Positions 1 through 7,631 of a stretch of DNA of 32,795 bases are shown piece by piece; position 1 is the stretch's first letter, and each line of letters opens with the position of its first letter. Below the pieces are notes generated by a model. That model did no database searches. It worked only from the letters and a program-made list of their open reading frames with translations, and had not been told where the DNA came from. Source of the stretch: Blastococcus sp. CT_GayMR20 (GTDB lineage Bacteria > Actinomycetota > Actinomycetes > Mycobacteriales > Geodermatophilaceae). Both the position numbers and the translations under genes were made by a program. The stretch lies in assembly GCF_004570345.1 (NCBI RefSeq), contig NZ_SPQM01000050.1, positions 1 through 32,795 on the forward strand, read 5' to 3'.

Positions 1-378
1 GGGGACGGGCCGGGGGGCCGGAGCGGGCGCTGCTGCGTCGGCGGCGAGCCCCTGGACGTCGGCCGTGGGGTCGGCGACGGCCGCGTCCCCCGGGGACGGC
101 GCCGCGGGCGTGCCCGCCTCGGGCGTGACGGCGTCGCTGGAGGCCTCCGGCACCTCGGGAGCGATCTCCGCGGGGACGGCCTCGGGCTCCTCCGGAGCGT
201 CCGCGGCGGCGGAGGCCGCCTCGACGGCGCCCGCCTCCGGGCCGACCACGTCGGGGGTGACCGCGTCCGGAGCCACCTGCTCCTCGATCACCGCCTCGGT
301 GCTGACCGGTCCCGTGTTCTCCGCAATCGGCGGAGAGGCCTGCTGCGCCCCGTTCCCGGGGTTGTCCGTGCTCGACAC
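1..378 (-). CDS. N-terminal part of an Ala/Pro/Glu-rich disordered protein (possibly a DUF349 protein)
   Basis: Only the first 126 codons are inside the window; the gene runs off the left edge. The reading frame is open from a GTG at 378 and begins V(M)SSTDNPGNGAQQ, then becomes a long low-complexity stretch rich in Ala, Pro, Glu, Val and Asp with no predicted fold, for example EAGAVEAASAAADAPEEPEA. No motif is visible. In related actinomycetes a DUF349 (coiled-coil) protein with just such a disordered N-terminus lies divergent from the dioxygenase-like/miaA genes, so that is my best guess, but nothing in the visible part proves it. The start is chosen because GACACT (minus strand, 390-385) sits exactly six bases before the GTG, the spacing of a leaderless promoter, and codon third positions are strongly G/C from that point. 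Confidence 0.6.
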   Translation of the reverse strand, partial: MSSTDNPGNGAQQASPPIAENTGPVSTEAVIEEQVAPDAVTPDVVGPEAGAVEAASAAADAPEEPEAVPAEIAPEVPEASSDAVTPEAGTPAAPSPGDAAVADPTADVQGLAADAAAPAPAPRPVP

Positions 379-384
379 GTCGGC

Positions 385-390
385 AGTGTC
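385..390 (-). promoter_or_regulatory. -10 element (GACACT) of the divergent minus-strand gene, leaderless layout
   Basis: The hexamer GACACT (nAnnnT) lies six bases before the GTG at 378, so transcription would begin at or next to the start codon. No convincing -35 is seen. Only 39 bp separate this GTG from the divergent GTG at 418. Confidence 0.4.
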
Positions 391-405
391 CCACGTCGCA
401 TCCGG

Positions 406-411
406 GAGACT
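406..411 (+). promoter_or_regulatory. -10 element (GAGACT) of the dioxygenase-like/miaA/dapF operon, leaderless layout
   Basis: GAGACT (nAnnnT) lies six bases before the GTG at 418, mirroring the divergent promoter at 385-390. No clear -35 is visible. Confidence 0.4.
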
Positions 412-417
412 GCCCCC

Positions 418-1143
418 GTGACTGCCGCTTCCGGGGGACCGCCGCAGCTGGGTGCCCGCGCAGCGGTCGCCGTCGCCTTCTGCCCGTCGCCGCCGCTGCT
501 CCTCCCCGCCGTCGAGGGGCGGGCCGAGCCGGCGACGACCGCCCTGCGTGCCGCGTGCACGGAGGCGGTGGGGGAGATGCTGGCCGTCCGCCCGGAGGTG
601 GTCGTCGTGGTCGGCGACGGTGCCCCGCCCGGCACCCGGTTCGGTCCTGGGGACGGCGGCGACCTCCGCGGCTTCGGGGTCGACGTGACTGTGCCGTTCG
701 CCGGCCGGGTCCGCCCCGGGGGCCGTCGGATGCCCGTCTCGCTCACGCTCGGCGCCTGGCTGCTCGACGAGGCCGGTTTCGCGGACACGCGGGTCGGCGT
801 CGCGCCGCCGGACCTGGGCCAGCTGGTGCGGGACCTCCCCGGTCCCCTCGGTGTGCTCGCGATGGGTGACGGGTCGGCCCGCCGTACGGCCAGGGCCCCG
901 GGCTACCTCGACGAGGCCGCCGTCCCCTTCGACACCGCCGTCGCCGCGGCGCTGGCCGCCGGCGACGCGGCGGCGCTGGCGTCCCTGGACGAGGACGAGG
1001 GCGCCCGCCTGCTCGCCGCCGGAGTGCCGACCTGGCGGGCGGTGGGCGCCGCACTGCGCGGCAGGGAGATCAGCGCCCGCCTGCACCTGCACGACGCCCC
1101 GTTCGGCGTCGGGTACCTCGCGGCCGCGTGGACCGCCGCATGA
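418..1143 (+). CDS. Class III extradiol dioxygenase subunit B-like protein
   Basis: A protein of 241 residues. After a short variable start, AVAVAFCPSPPLLLPAVEG and the later VVVVVGDGAPPGTRF resemble the LigB-like (class III extradiol dioxygenase subunit B) fold that actinomycetes carry just upstream of miaA. I do not see a full set of iron-binding His/Glu residues, and the usual His after the N-terminal Cys-Pro-Ser-Pro-Pro segment is absent, so ring-cleavage activity is doubtful; the true role is unknown. The end is HLHDAPFGVGYLAAAW, typical of the family. The stop overlaps the miaA start (ATGA), so the two are very likely co-translated. The GTG start at 418 is supported by the nAnnnT hexamer six bases upstream. 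Confidence 0.75.
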   Translation: MTAASGGPPQLGARAAVAVAFCPSPPLLLPAVEGRAEPATTALRAACTEAVGEMLAVRPEVVVVVGDGAPPGTRFGPGDGGDLRGFGVDVTVPFAGRVRPGGRRMPVSLTLGAWLLDEAGFADTRVGVAPPDLGQLVRDLPGPLGVLAMGDGSARRTARAPGYLDEAAVPFDTAVAAALAAGDAAALASLDEDEGARLLAAGVPTWRAVGAALRGREISARLHLHDAPFGVGYLAAAWTAA

Positions 1144-2066
1144 GCGCAGGGCCGCCACCCGTCATCGCGGTCGTCGGCCCCACCGCGACCGGGAAGACGG
1201 CGCTGGCCGTCGCGCTCGCCCGCAGGTTAGGGGGCGAGGTGGTGAACGCGGACTCGATGCAGTTGTACCGCGGCATGGACATCGGCACCGCCAAGCCCGA
1301 TCTCGCCGAGCGCGGCGGGGTGCCGCACCACCTGCTGGACCTCTGGCCCGTGCGTCAGGCGGCGTCGGTCGCGGAGTACCGCGCACGTGCCCGCGCCGAG
1401 ATCGACCGCCTCCGGGCTGCGGGCGTCGTCCCGTTGCTGGTCGGCGGCTCCGGTCTGTACGTGCGGGCGGTGCTGGACGAGCTGGACTTCCCGGGCACCG
1501 ATCCGGCGGTGCGGGCGCGGCTCGAGGCCGAACTGGCCGATGTCGGCGCGACCGAGCTGCACGGCCGGCTGGCCCGGCTCGACCCCGAGGCGGCGGCAGC
1601 GGTCCTGCCGAGCAACGGTCGGCGGATCGTCCGCGCCCTGGAGGTGATCGAACTGACCGGCGGACCGTTCCGGGCCCAGCTCCCCGAACCGCGGCCGCAC
1701 TACCCGGCGGTGCTGATCGGTCTCGATCGCGCACCGGCCGAGCTGGACGAGCGGATCGCGGTCCGTGTCGACCGGATGTGGCGGGCCGGGTTCGTCGCCG
1801 AGGTCGAGGCGCTGGTGGGTGAGGGCCTGCGGGAGGGTCCGACGGCCTCCCGCGCACTCGGCTACGCGCAGGTTCTGGCGCAGTTCGACGGGAAGCTGAG
1901 CGCCGGGGAGGCGCGCGACAGGACCGTCGCCACGACCCGGCGGTTCGTGCGCCGCCAGCGGTCGTGGTTCCGCCGGGATGCCGCACTCACCTGGTTCGAC
2001 GCCGCGCGGCCCGACCTCGTCGACGCCGTCGGCGCCGAGATCACCGCACGTACGATCGCACGGTGA
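1140..2066 (+). CDS. miaA: tRNA dimethylallyltransferase
   Basis: MiaA transfers a dimethylallyl group to N6 of A37 in tRNAs that read codons starting with U, the first step of ms2i6A formation. The protein is 308 residues, normal for the family. Visible motifs: P-loop GPTATGKT near residue 11, the substrate-binding DSMQLYRGMDIGTAKP near residue 36, GGSGLYVRAVLDELDF near 103, and the C-terminal TRRFVRRQRSWFRRD typical of MiaA. The ATG at 1140 overlaps the previous stop as ATGA, which favours it over an in-frame GTG at 1128. The stop overlaps the dapF GTG as GTGA. The three genes form one operon, the standard actinobacterial arrangement. Confidence 0.96.
   Translation: MSAGPPPVIAVVGPTATGKTALAVALARRLGGEVVNADSMQLYRGMDIGTAKPDLAERGGVPHHLLDLWPVRQAASVAEYRARARAEIDRLRAAGVVPLLVGGSGLYVRAVLDELDFPGTDPAVRARLEAELADVGATELHGRLARLDPEAAAAVLPSNGRRIVRALEVIELTGGPFRAQLPEPRPHYPAVLIGLDRAPAELDERIAVRVDRMWRAGFVAEVEALVGEGLREGPTASRALGYAQVLAQFDGKLSAGEARDRTVATTRRFVRRQRSWFRRDAALTWFDAARPDLVDAVGAEITARTIAR
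2051..2056 (+). promoter_or_regulatory. Possible internal -10 element (TACGAT) for dapF
   Basis: TACGAT matches TAnnnT and is six bases before the dapF GTG at 2063, inside the end of miaA. It could give a leaderless dapF transcript in addition to read-through from the operon promoter. No clear -35. Confidence 0.4.
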
Positions 2067-2935
2067 CCCTCGCTCCCCGGGTGCTGCTCGGGCACGGGAC
2101 GGAGAACGACTTCGTCGTCCTGCCCGACCCCGACGGGACCGTGTGGCCCGAGGACCGGCTCGACCCTGCCCTGGTCCGCCGGCTGTGCGACCGCAAGGCG
2201 GGCCTGGGCGGTGACGGCGTCCTGCGCGTCGTCCGCAGCGTGCACGTGCCGGACGCACCGGAGGTGCTCGGCGACGACCTCGCGCGCTGCGAGTGGTTCA
2301 TGGACCACCGCAACGCCGACGGCTCGCACGCGGAGATGTGCGGCAACGGCATCCGCTTGTTCCTGCACGTCCTGGTCACCGAGGGGCTGCTCGACCGGTC
2401 GACGTGCGTGGCCGGCGTGCTCGTCGGTACCCGGGGCGGTCCGCGGCGCGTCGGCGCGACCGGCGACGGGAGCTATTGGGTCGACATGGGGCCGGCGCGC
2501 CCCTTCGGGACGGGCGAGGCGACGCTGTCGGACCAGACCTTCTCCGGCCAGGCGATCTCGATGGGCAACCCGCACCTGGCGTGCCTCACCGACGTCGAGG
2601 TCGACTCCCTCGACCTGACCGCTGCCCCGGGTTTCGATGCGGCTCTCTTCCCCGACGGCGTGAACGTCGAGGTCGTCAACGTGCTGCAGCCCGCCGCGCA
2701 CATCCGCCTGCGGGTCTACGAGCGCGGGGTGGGGGAGACCCGCTCCTGCGGCACCGGCGCCTGCGCCGCCGCCTACGCGGCACTGGTGGACGGCGGCGCG
2801 ACCGAGGGCACCGTGCTGGTCGACGTCCCCGGCGGCCGGCTGTCGGTGGAGGTGACCGCGGGGACGACGGTGCTCACCGGCCCGGCGGTCCTCGTCGCCG
2901 CGGGCGAGCTCTGCGGGGAGTGGCTGACCGGCTAG
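2063..2935 (+). CDS. dapF: Diaminopimelate epimerase
   Basis: DapF interconverts LL- and meso-diaminopimelate in the cytoplasm, supplying meso-DAP for peptidoglycan and lysine. The protein has 290 residues. Both catalytic cysteines are in their conserved settings: C93 in AEMCGNGIR and C229 in RSCGTGAC. Other family segments are GTENDFVVLPD (12-22), LGGDGVLRV (48-56), and MGNPHLACL (167-175). The GTG at 2063 forms a four-base GTGA overlap with the miaA stop, so translation is probably coupled. Longer in-frame extensions into miaA are rejected because they run through miaA code and look like Arg-rich shadow sequence. No oddity is seen. Confidence 0.96.
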   Translation: MTLAPRVLLGHGTENDFVVLPDPDGTVWPEDRLDPALVRRLCDRKAGLGGDGVLRVVRSVHVPDAPEVLGDDLARCEWFMDHRNADGSHAEMCGNGIRLFLHVLVTEGLLDRSTCVAGVLVGTRGGPRRVGATGDGSYWVDMGPARPFGTGEATLSDQTFSGQAISMGNPHLACLTDVEVDSLDLTAAPGFDAALFPDGVNVEVVNVLQPAAHIRLRVYERGVGETRSCGTGACAAAYAALVDGGATEGTVLVDVPGGRLSVEVTAGTTVLTGPAVLVAAGELCGEWLTG

Positions 2936-2941
2936 CGGTCG

Positions 2942-3151
2942 TCAGACCCTGTCGTCGTCCTCGGTCGGGGACTCCGGCATCATCGACTGACCCTCCGTGC
3001 CAGGGCTGCCCTTCGGCTCGCCGCGGCCGCTGTCCTGGTCGGGGCCGCCGCCCATCGGGTTGCGCGGCGGACCGCCGAGGCCGCGCGGTTCGCGGCCCGG
3101 GTCGTCGAGCTCGTCGTCCGAGCCGATGCTGCTGGATCCGGTCTCGCTCAT
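2942..3151 (-). CDS. Small disordered acidic protein, function unknown
   Basis: A 69-residue protein converging on dapF (6 bp between stops). It starts MSETGSSSIGSDDELDDPG and is rich in Gly, Pro, Ser, Asp and Glu, with no hydrophobic core, so it is probably intrinsically disordered. The ATG is preceded by a very good ribosome-binding site, AGGAGG with a proper spacer (about 3155-3160 on the minus strand), which is the main reason to believe it. It runs opposite hflX, whose promoter must lie nearby. I recognise no family. A longer upstream reading (from about 3247) is Arg/His-rich shadow and rejected. Confidence 0.6.
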   Translation of the reverse strand: MSETGSSSIGSDDELDDPGREPRGLGGPPRNPMGGGPDQDSGRGEPKGSPGTEGQSMMPESPTEDDDRV

Positions 3152-3299
3152 GGGTCCTCCTCGTCGCGGGGATGGTGTTTCGCCCCCTACCCGCGCGGAT
3201 GCGCGATGCACGTCGGGATGGACTCGGGCGGCAGAAGCGTTGTGCACGGTGATGACAACTCAGATGACTCGCGCTGACGCGCGTGCGACGCTGGAGACG

Positions 3300-4775
3300 A
3301 TGACGACCGCTCCCGAGAACGTCCCGGCCCACGAGGACCCCCGCGCCGAGGTCCGACACGAGGTCCTTCCCGCCCCGCCCGGGCAGTGGGACGAGCCCGA
3401 TGACTCGACCGGGTCCTACGACCTCGAGGCGCGTGGCGCGCTGCGCCGCGTGGCGGGTCTGTCCACCGAGCTCGCCGACGTCACCGAGGTCGAGTACCGG
3501 CAGCTGCGCCTCGAGCGCGTCGTCCTGGTCGGCGTGTGGACCGAGGGCACCCAGGTTGACGCCGACCGGTCCCTCGCCGAGCTGGCCGCGCTGGCGGAGA
3601 CCGCGGGTTCCGAGGTCCTCGAGGCCGTGAGCCAGCGGCGCGACAAGCCCGACGCCGCCACCTACGTCGGCTCGGGCAAGGCCAACGAGATCCGCGACAT
3701 CGTCGCGGCCACCGGCGCCGACACGGTGATCTGCGACGGAGAGCTCACCCCCGGCCAGCTGAACCAGCTGGAGAAGCTGCTCAAGGTCAAGGTGGTCGAC
3801 CGGACCGCGCTGATCCTCGACATCTTCGCCCAGCACGCCAGCAGCCGGGAGGGCAAGGCGCAGGTCGAGCTCGCCCAGATGCAGTACATGCTTCCGCGCC
3901 TGCGCGGCTGGGGTGAGTCGCTGTCCCGGCAGGCGGGTGGCCGGGTCGCCGGTGGTGGCGGGATCGGTACCCGCGGTCCGGGTGAGACCAAGATCGAGAC
4001 CGACCGCCGGCGCATCCGCGCGCGGGTCAGCAAGCTGCGCCGCGAGATCGCGGGCATGGCCACCGCCCGGGCGACCCAGCGGTCGAGCCGCGACCGCAAC
4101 GCCGTCCCGAGCGTGGCGATCGCGGGCTACACGAACGCCGGCAAGTCCAGCCTCCTGAACGCGCTGACCGGGGCGGGGGTCCTCGTCGAGGACGCCCTGT
4201 TCGCCACCCTCGACCCGACGGTCCGCCGCGCCGAGTCCCCCGACGGGCGGGAGTACACGCTCACCGACACCGTCGGCTTCGTCCGGCACCTCCCGCACCA
4301 GTTGGTCGACGCCTTCCGCTCGACCCTGGAGGAGGTGGCCGCGGCCGACCTGCTGCTGCACGTCGTCGACGGCTCCGACTCCGACCCGCTCGGGCAGATC
4401 GACGCGGTCCGCGTCGTCCTGGGCGAGATCGACGCCGCGGCCGTGCCCGAGGTGATCGTCGTCAACAAGGTCGACGCGATGACCGAGGACGACATCCTCG
4501 CGCTGCGCCAGGCCCTTCCGGGAGCGGTGTGGGTCTCGGCCCGCACCGGTGCCGGCATCGACCGGCTGCGCGACCTCGTCGCCGCGCGACTCCCGCACCC
4601 CGACGTCGACGTCGACGTCCTGGTCCCGTACGACCGGGGCGACCTGGTCGCCCGGGTCCACCGGGACGGCGAGGTGCTCAACGAGTCGCACGAGGAGTCC
4701 GGGACCCGCCTGACCGCGCGCGTGGACGGGGCCCTGGCCGCGACGCTCGAGGAGTTCGCCGTTCCCGTCGCGTGA
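3300..4775 (+). CDS. hflX: GTPase HflX (ribosome-associated)
   Basis: HflX is a GTPase that binds the 50S subunit and can split stalled or stressed ribosomes. From the chosen ATG it has 491 residues. Order of parts: variable acidic N-terminus (1-45), the conserved HflX N-domain beginning RRVAGLSTELADVTEVEYRQ (49-68), a glycine-rich linker with RVAGGGGIGTRGPGETKIE (215-233), then the GTPase domain with P-loop GYTNAGKS (276-283), DTVGF (323-327) and NKVD (389-392). The start is uncertain: ATG 3300 has only a close GGAG, and in-frame ATGs at 3252 and 3264 would add up to 16 residues. A hairpin follows the stop. The position after dapF and before lexA is normal for actinomycetes. Confidence 0.95.
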   Translation: MTTAPENVPAHEDPRAEVRHEVLPAPPGQWDEPDDSTGSYDLEARGALRRVAGLSTELADVTEVEYRQLRLERVVLVGVWTEGTQVDADRSLAELAALAETAGSEVLEAVSQRRDKPDAATYVGSGKANEIRDIVAATGADTVICDGELTPGQLNQLEKLLKVKVVDRTALILDIFAQHASSREGKAQVELAQMQYMLPRLRGWGESLSRQAGGRVAGGGGIGTRGPGETKIETDRRRIRARVSKLRREIAGMATARATQRSSRDRNAVPSVAIAGYTNAGKSSLLNALTGAGVLVEDALFATLDPTVRRAESPDGREYTLTDTVGFVRHLPHQLVDAFRSTLEEVAAADLLLHVVDGSDSDPLGQIDAVRVVLGEIDAAAVPEVIVVNKVDAMTEDDILALRQALPGAVWVSARTGAGIDRLRDLVAARLPHPDVDVDVLVPYDRGDLVARVHRDGEVLNESHEESGTRLTARVDGALAATLEEFAVPVA

Positions 4776-4778
4776 GCG

Positions 4779-4798
4779 CTCGGGGACCCGACCCCGAG
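4779..4798 (+). terminator. Hairpin terminator of hflX
   Basis: A perfect 7-bp stem, CTCGGGG and CCCCGAG, with a 6-base loop, four bases after the hflX stop. There is no T-run, as is common in high-GC actinomycetes. Confidence 0.6.
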
Positions 4799-4844
4799 GG
4801 GTGGCACACCGGCTCGGCCGGATCACGATCAGGTCACGGGCCGG

Positions 4845-4850
4845 TACGGT
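4845..4850 (+). promoter_or_regulatory. -10 element (TACGGT) of the PAP2 gene, leaderless layout
   Basis: TACGGT matches TAnnnT and ends six bases before the GTG at 4857. An ATG at 4852 is dead at once (ATG CCG TGA), which leaves the GTG as start. No clear -35. Confidence 0.55.
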
Positions 4851-4856
4851 GATGCC

Positions 4857-5579
4857 GTGACCAGCGGCGTGATACAGGACGCCGGCCTGCCCGAGAGGTC
4901 CCGCGTCATCTCGGTCGGTCGGCCGCCGTGGTGGGCCATGGTCGTCTCCCTGCTGGTCGCCGCGCTGGTGACGACCGACCTGCTCACGCTCGGCTGGCTG
5001 GAGCGGATGGACCTGCGGGTCGCCGAGACGGTCGCGGACTGGCAGCTGAAGGACTCGGCGGCCTATCCGCTCGTCTGGGCGGTGACCCAGGTCGGCGGGC
5101 GCGTGACGATCCTCGTCGTCCTCACCGTCCTCGTCGGGTACCTGGCCTGGCGGCGGCACACGTGGCTCCCGCTCGCGCGGGTGCTCGTCGCCCTGACGCT
5201 GCTGACCGTGGTCGTGTACTCGATCAAGCACGGCACCGGCCGCACCGCGCCCGGCTTCCCGGGCTCCTACTGGTTCCACGAGGACGGCGCGTCGTTCCCG
5301 TCCGGCCACGTCGCCAACGCCGTGCTCATGTGGGGCGTGGCCCGCTGGCAGGCCGTCGAGTACGGATTGCCGCTGCGGGTGCAGCGCGCGTTCTGGGTGC
5401 TCAGCATCGCCGGCCCGGCCCTCACCGGGCTCGCTATGGTCTCCCTGAACTTCCACTGGGTCACCGACGCCGTCGTGGGAGCCGCGGTGGGCGTCGTGCT
5501 GTTGGGCGTGGTTCACGCACTCGACGCAGTGGTTCTGTCACGCTGGGTACGTGCCCGTGCAGGCCGGCAGTCCGCGTAG
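4857..5579 (+). CDS. PAP2-family membrane phosphatase
   Basis: An integral membrane phosphatase of 240 residues with about six hydrophobic segments (roughly 25-45, 70-95, 108-123, 152-165, 178-195, 205-228). The three PAP2 signature blocks are present: K124HGTGR129 with P132, the P148-S-G-H151 block, and S196LNFH200WVTD204, giving the two catalytic histidines and the aspartate. Such enzymes dephosphorylate lipid phosphates (phosphatidate, undecaprenyl pyrophosphate, phosphatidylglycerophosphate) on the outer face of the membrane; the substrate cannot be read from sequence. The gene overlaps the following secreted protein gene by 29 bp, so they are probably expressed together. The GTG start is fixed by the -10 hexamer just upstream. 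Confidence 0.88.
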   Translation: MTSGVIQDAGLPERSRVISVGRPPWWAMVVSLLVAALVTTDLLTLGWLERMDLRVAETVADWQLKDSAAYPLVWAVTQVGGRVTILVVLTVLVGYLAWRRHTWLPLARVLVALTLLTVVVYSIKHGTGRTAPGFPGSYWFHEDGASFPSGHVANAVLMWGVARWQAVEYGLPLRVQRAFWVLSIAGPALTGLAMVSLNFHWVTDAVVGAAVGVVLLGVVHALDAVVLSRWVRARAGRQSA

Positions 5580-6600
5580 CGGTCTTCGGGGACGGCTGCT
5601 GGCAGCGGGGGGAGCCCTCGGTGCCGCCCTCGTCCTCGGCTGCGCGCTGCCCGCGGGCGCCGAGGAGGCCACCGCGGCGCCGTCCACGCGCTGCCAGGTC
5701 ACCGATCCCGCACTCGCCGAGCTGTCCGGCCTGGTCGTCATGGGGGAGCAGATGCTCGCCCTCAACGACGGTGGCGACCAACTGGCCGTCCATCTGCTCG
5801 ACGGGGCCTGCCAGGTCGTCGACGTGCACACCGCCGCCATCGACCCCTACGACCCCGAGGACCTCGCCGTCGGTGCCGACGGGACGGTCTGGGTCGCGGA
5901 CACCGGCGACAACAACGCCAACCGGCCGACGGTCGCGCTGCTCGCGCTGCGGCCGGACGGCCGCAACAGCGTCTACCGCCTGACCTATCCCGACGGCCCG
6001 CACGACGCCGAAGCACTGCTGCTCGCCCCGGACGGCACGCCGTACATCGTCACCAAGGAGATCCTCGGCGCCAGCTCCGTCTACCGGCCTGCGGCGGAAC
6101 TGGTGGACGGCGGAACGGTGGCGCTCGCCCAGGTGGCCGGCGTCGGCATCACCCTGACCGGCACGCCCGGTGGACCGGTCGGTCAGGCGGGACAGCTCCT
6201 CGTCACCGGTGGCGCGGTCTCGGCCGACGGTCGCCACGTGGCCCTGCGGACCTACACCGACGCCTACGTCTGGCCACTCACCGGCTCCGACATCCCCGCC
6301 GCTCTCGCGGGCCAGGCTGAGCGCATCCCGCTCCCGGCGTCGCCGCAGGGCGAGGCGATCAGCTTCTCGGCGGACAACGCCACCCTCGTCGTCGCCAGCG
6401 AGGGGCTGCCCAGCGACGTCACGGTGGTCCCGCTGACGGCGGTGGCGATCGCCGCGGCGCCACCGGCCGCCGAAGGACCCGTGCCCAGCTTCGCCGACCT
6501 CACCAGCTCCGGGCTCTCGCCGATCTCCTCGGCCCTGATCGCCGCAGCCGTGGCGACGGTCGTGGTCTGGATCAGCGGCAAGCTGCGCCGCCGCCCCTGA
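5551..6600 (+). CDS. Secreted beta-propeller-like protein with C-terminal membrane anchor
   Basis: A 349-residue exported protein of unknown function. The N-terminus (Arg-containing, then LLAAGGALGAALVLGCALPAGA, about 16-37) is a signal peptide with likely cleavage after AGA; a Cys at about 31 is not in a good lipobox. The mature part has repeated blade-like segments (ELSGLVVMGEQMLALNDGG, PYDPEDLAVGADGTVWVADTGDN, ISFSADNATLVVASEG) suggestive of an NHL/esterase-like propeller; the VADTGDNNANR motif is seen in actinobacterial exported propellers. Near the end, ISSALIAAAVATVVVWISG followed by KLRRRP is a stop-transfer helix with a basic tail, so the propeller should sit outside the cell, tethered. 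It starts (GTG) inside the end of the PAP2 gene. Confidence 0.75.
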   Translation: MPVQAGSPRSGLRGRLLAAGGALGAALVLGCALPAGAEEATAAPSTRCQVTDPALAELSGLVVMGEQMLALNDGGDQLAVHLLDGACQVVDVHTAAIDPYDPEDLAVGADGTVWVADTGDNNANRPTVALLALRPDGRNSVYRLTYPDGPHDAEALLLAPDGTPYIVTKEILGASSVYRPAAELVDGGTVALAQVAGVGITLTGTPGGPVGQAGQLLVTGGAVSADGRHVALRTYTDAYVWPLTGSDIPAALAGQAERIPLPASPQGEAISFSADNATLVVASEGLPSDVTVVPLTAVAIAAAPPAAEGPVPSFADLTSSGLSPISSALIAAAVATVVVWISGKLRRRP

Positions 6601-6605
6601 CGCGT

Positions 6606-6659
6606 GGCCCCGTCCGGAGGCTCGACGCGAGCCTGCGAGCGGTGAGGGGGACGGGGTCC
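6606..6659. terminator. Compound hairpin between convergent genes
   Basis: A 10-bp outer stem (6606-6615 with 6649-6658, one G-T pair) encloses a perfect inner hairpin AGGCTCG-ACG-CGAGCCT (6618-6634). On the plus strand it is followed by CCTTTCT. It fills the space between the propeller gene and the end of lexA and could end both transcripts. Confidence 0.6.
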
Positions 6660-6663
6660 TTTC

Positions 6664-7425
6664 TCAGACGCGTCGCAGGACGCTGACCACGCGGCCGAGG
6701 ACGGTCGCGTCGTCGCCGGGGATCGGCTGGTAGGCCGGGTTGTGCGGCAGCAGCCACACGTGGCCGTCGCGGCGCTTGTAGGTCTTGACGGTCGCCTCGC
6801 CGTCGATCATCGCCGCGACGATCTCACCGTTCTCGGCGGTCGGCTGCTGGCGCACGACGACCCAGTCGCCGTCGCAGATCGCCGCCTCGACCATCGAGTC
6901 ACCCACGACCTTGAGCATGAACAGCGTGCCCTCGCCCACGAGCTCGCGCGGGAGCGGGAACACGTCCTCCACGGCCTGCTCGGCGAGAACCGGCCCACCG
7001 GCGGCGATGCGGCCGACGAGCGGGACGTAGGTCGGCGCCGGGGTGCTGCCCTCCGCACCCGCTCCGACGACGTCCGGCAGTGCGGGCGTGGCATGCGGGC
7101 TGTCCTCGGGCAGGCGCACGTCGAGGGCCCGGGGCCGGTTGGGGTCACGCCGCAGCCAGCCCTTCTTCTGCAGCACCGACAGCTGGTGGGCCACGGAGGA
7201 GGCCGAGGAGAGGCCGACCGCTTCGCCGATCTCCCGGACCGAGGGGGGGTAGCCGCGCCGGTCGATCGAGTCACGGATGACCTCGAGAACCCGCCGCTGG
7301 CGCTGGGTCAGCCCGTCGCCGTCTGCTCCCCGATCGGGGAACGAGCGCACCGTCGCCGTCTCGGTGCCCGCGGCGGCGTCCCCGGGTGCCTTGCGGCCGC
7401 CCGCCGTCCCGCTCTTCTCCGCCAC
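6664..7425 (-). CDS. lexA: LexA repressor (SOS regulator, self-cleaving)
   Basis: LexA represses DNA-damage genes and cleaves itself when RecA filaments form. From the GTG at 7425 it has 253 residues: a variable N-terminal tail (1-38), the winged-helix DNA-binding domain (about 39-105; [32 protein letters not shown]), and the S24 peptidase-like domain. The Ala-Gly cleavage site is A142-G143 in [10 protein letters not shown]; the catalytic pair is S177 ([11 protein letters not shown]) and K214 (EATVKTYKR). The start is set by AGGAGG a few bases upstream; longer versions reach into the promoter. Its own promoter carries a LexA box over the -35, so it is autoregulated. The N-terminal tail is longer than in E. 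coli, as usual for actinobacteria. Confidence 0.97.
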   Translation of the reverse strand: MAEKSGTAGGRKAPGDAAAGTETATVRSFPDRGADGDGLTQRQRRVLEVIRDSIDRRGYPPSVREIGEAVGLSSASSVAHQLSVLQKKGWLRRDPNRPRALDVRLPEDSPHATPALPDVVGAGAEGSTPAPTYVPLVGRIAAGGPVLAEQAVEDVFPLPRELVGEGTLFMLKVVGDSMVEAAICDGDWVVVRQQPTAENGEIVAAMIDGEATVKTYKRRDGHVWLLPHNPAYQPIPGDDATVLGRVVSVLRRV

Positions 7426-7473
7426 GTCGCCTCCTCGTCCGCCGCTCGCGCGGCGCGTGTGTCCGTGGAACGG

Positions 7474-7502
7474 ACGGTAGCGCGCCGGAGCCCATCGATC
7501 AA
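7474..7502 (-). promoter_or_regulatory. lexA promoter
   Basis: On the minus strand TTGATC (7502-7497) and TACCGT (7479-7474) are 17 bp apart, a good -35/-10 pair. Transcription would begin near 7467, leaving a leader of about 40 bases with AGGAGG before the lexA GTG. The -35 overlaps the SOS box at 7499-7514. Confidence 0.7.
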
Positions 7503-7514
7503 ACACGTGTTCGA
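7499..7514. promoter_or_regulatory. SOS (LexA) box 1, over the lexA -35
   Basis: TCAAACACGTGTTCGA, one mismatch from the actinobacterial palindrome TCGAAC-N4-GTTCGA. It overlaps the -35 of the lexA promoter, as expected for autorepression. Confidence 0.85.
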
Positions 7515-7561
7515 AGTGGGGCCGTGTCCGGTCGCTTTCGTCGGAGGAGTGCGGTACACAG

Positions 7562-7577
7562 TCGAACAGGCGTTCGA
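7562..7577. promoter_or_regulatory. SOS (LexA) box 2, upstream of the LysM gene
   Basis: TCGAACAGGCGTTCGA matches both half-sites of the actinobacterial LexA palindrome exactly. It lies 17 bp (start to start) from box 3, upstream of the divergent LysM gene. Confidence 0.88.
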
Positions 7578-7578
7578 G

Positions 7579-7594
7579 TCGAACATGCGTTCGA
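7579..7594. promoter_or_regulatory. SOS (LexA) box 3, upstream of the LysM gene
   Basis: TCGAACATGCGTTCGA, an exact match in both half-sites, 37 bp before the ATG of the LysM gene. Together with box 2 it should give tight SOS control of that gene. Confidence 0.88.
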
Positions 7595-7631
7595 CTCCGG
7601 GACGGATTCGACGAGGTCGGGAGGACGGGTC

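Noticed and set aside
65..421. Plus-strand frame of 118 codons rich in Ala, Ser, Gly and Thr
   Set aside because: It is the antisense of the low-complexity minus-strand protein at 1-378, whose frame has the better codon bias and a placed start.
1128..1139. miaA start at GTG 1128
   Set aside because: ATG 1140 makes the ATGA overlap seen repeatedly in this genome, and the family N-terminus begins close to the P-loop.
2874..5516. Very long open frame (about 880 codons) on the minus strand across hflX and the PAP2 gene
   Set aside because: It is the antisense shadow of two well-identified genes in GC-rich DNA; the translation is Arg/Asp/Gly-rich with no domain. Similar shadows lie opposite nrdJ (10421-13135), the lipid operon and carboxypeptidase (16422-19820, 20732-23956) and the glycerate kinase/hydrolase genes (28157-30940).
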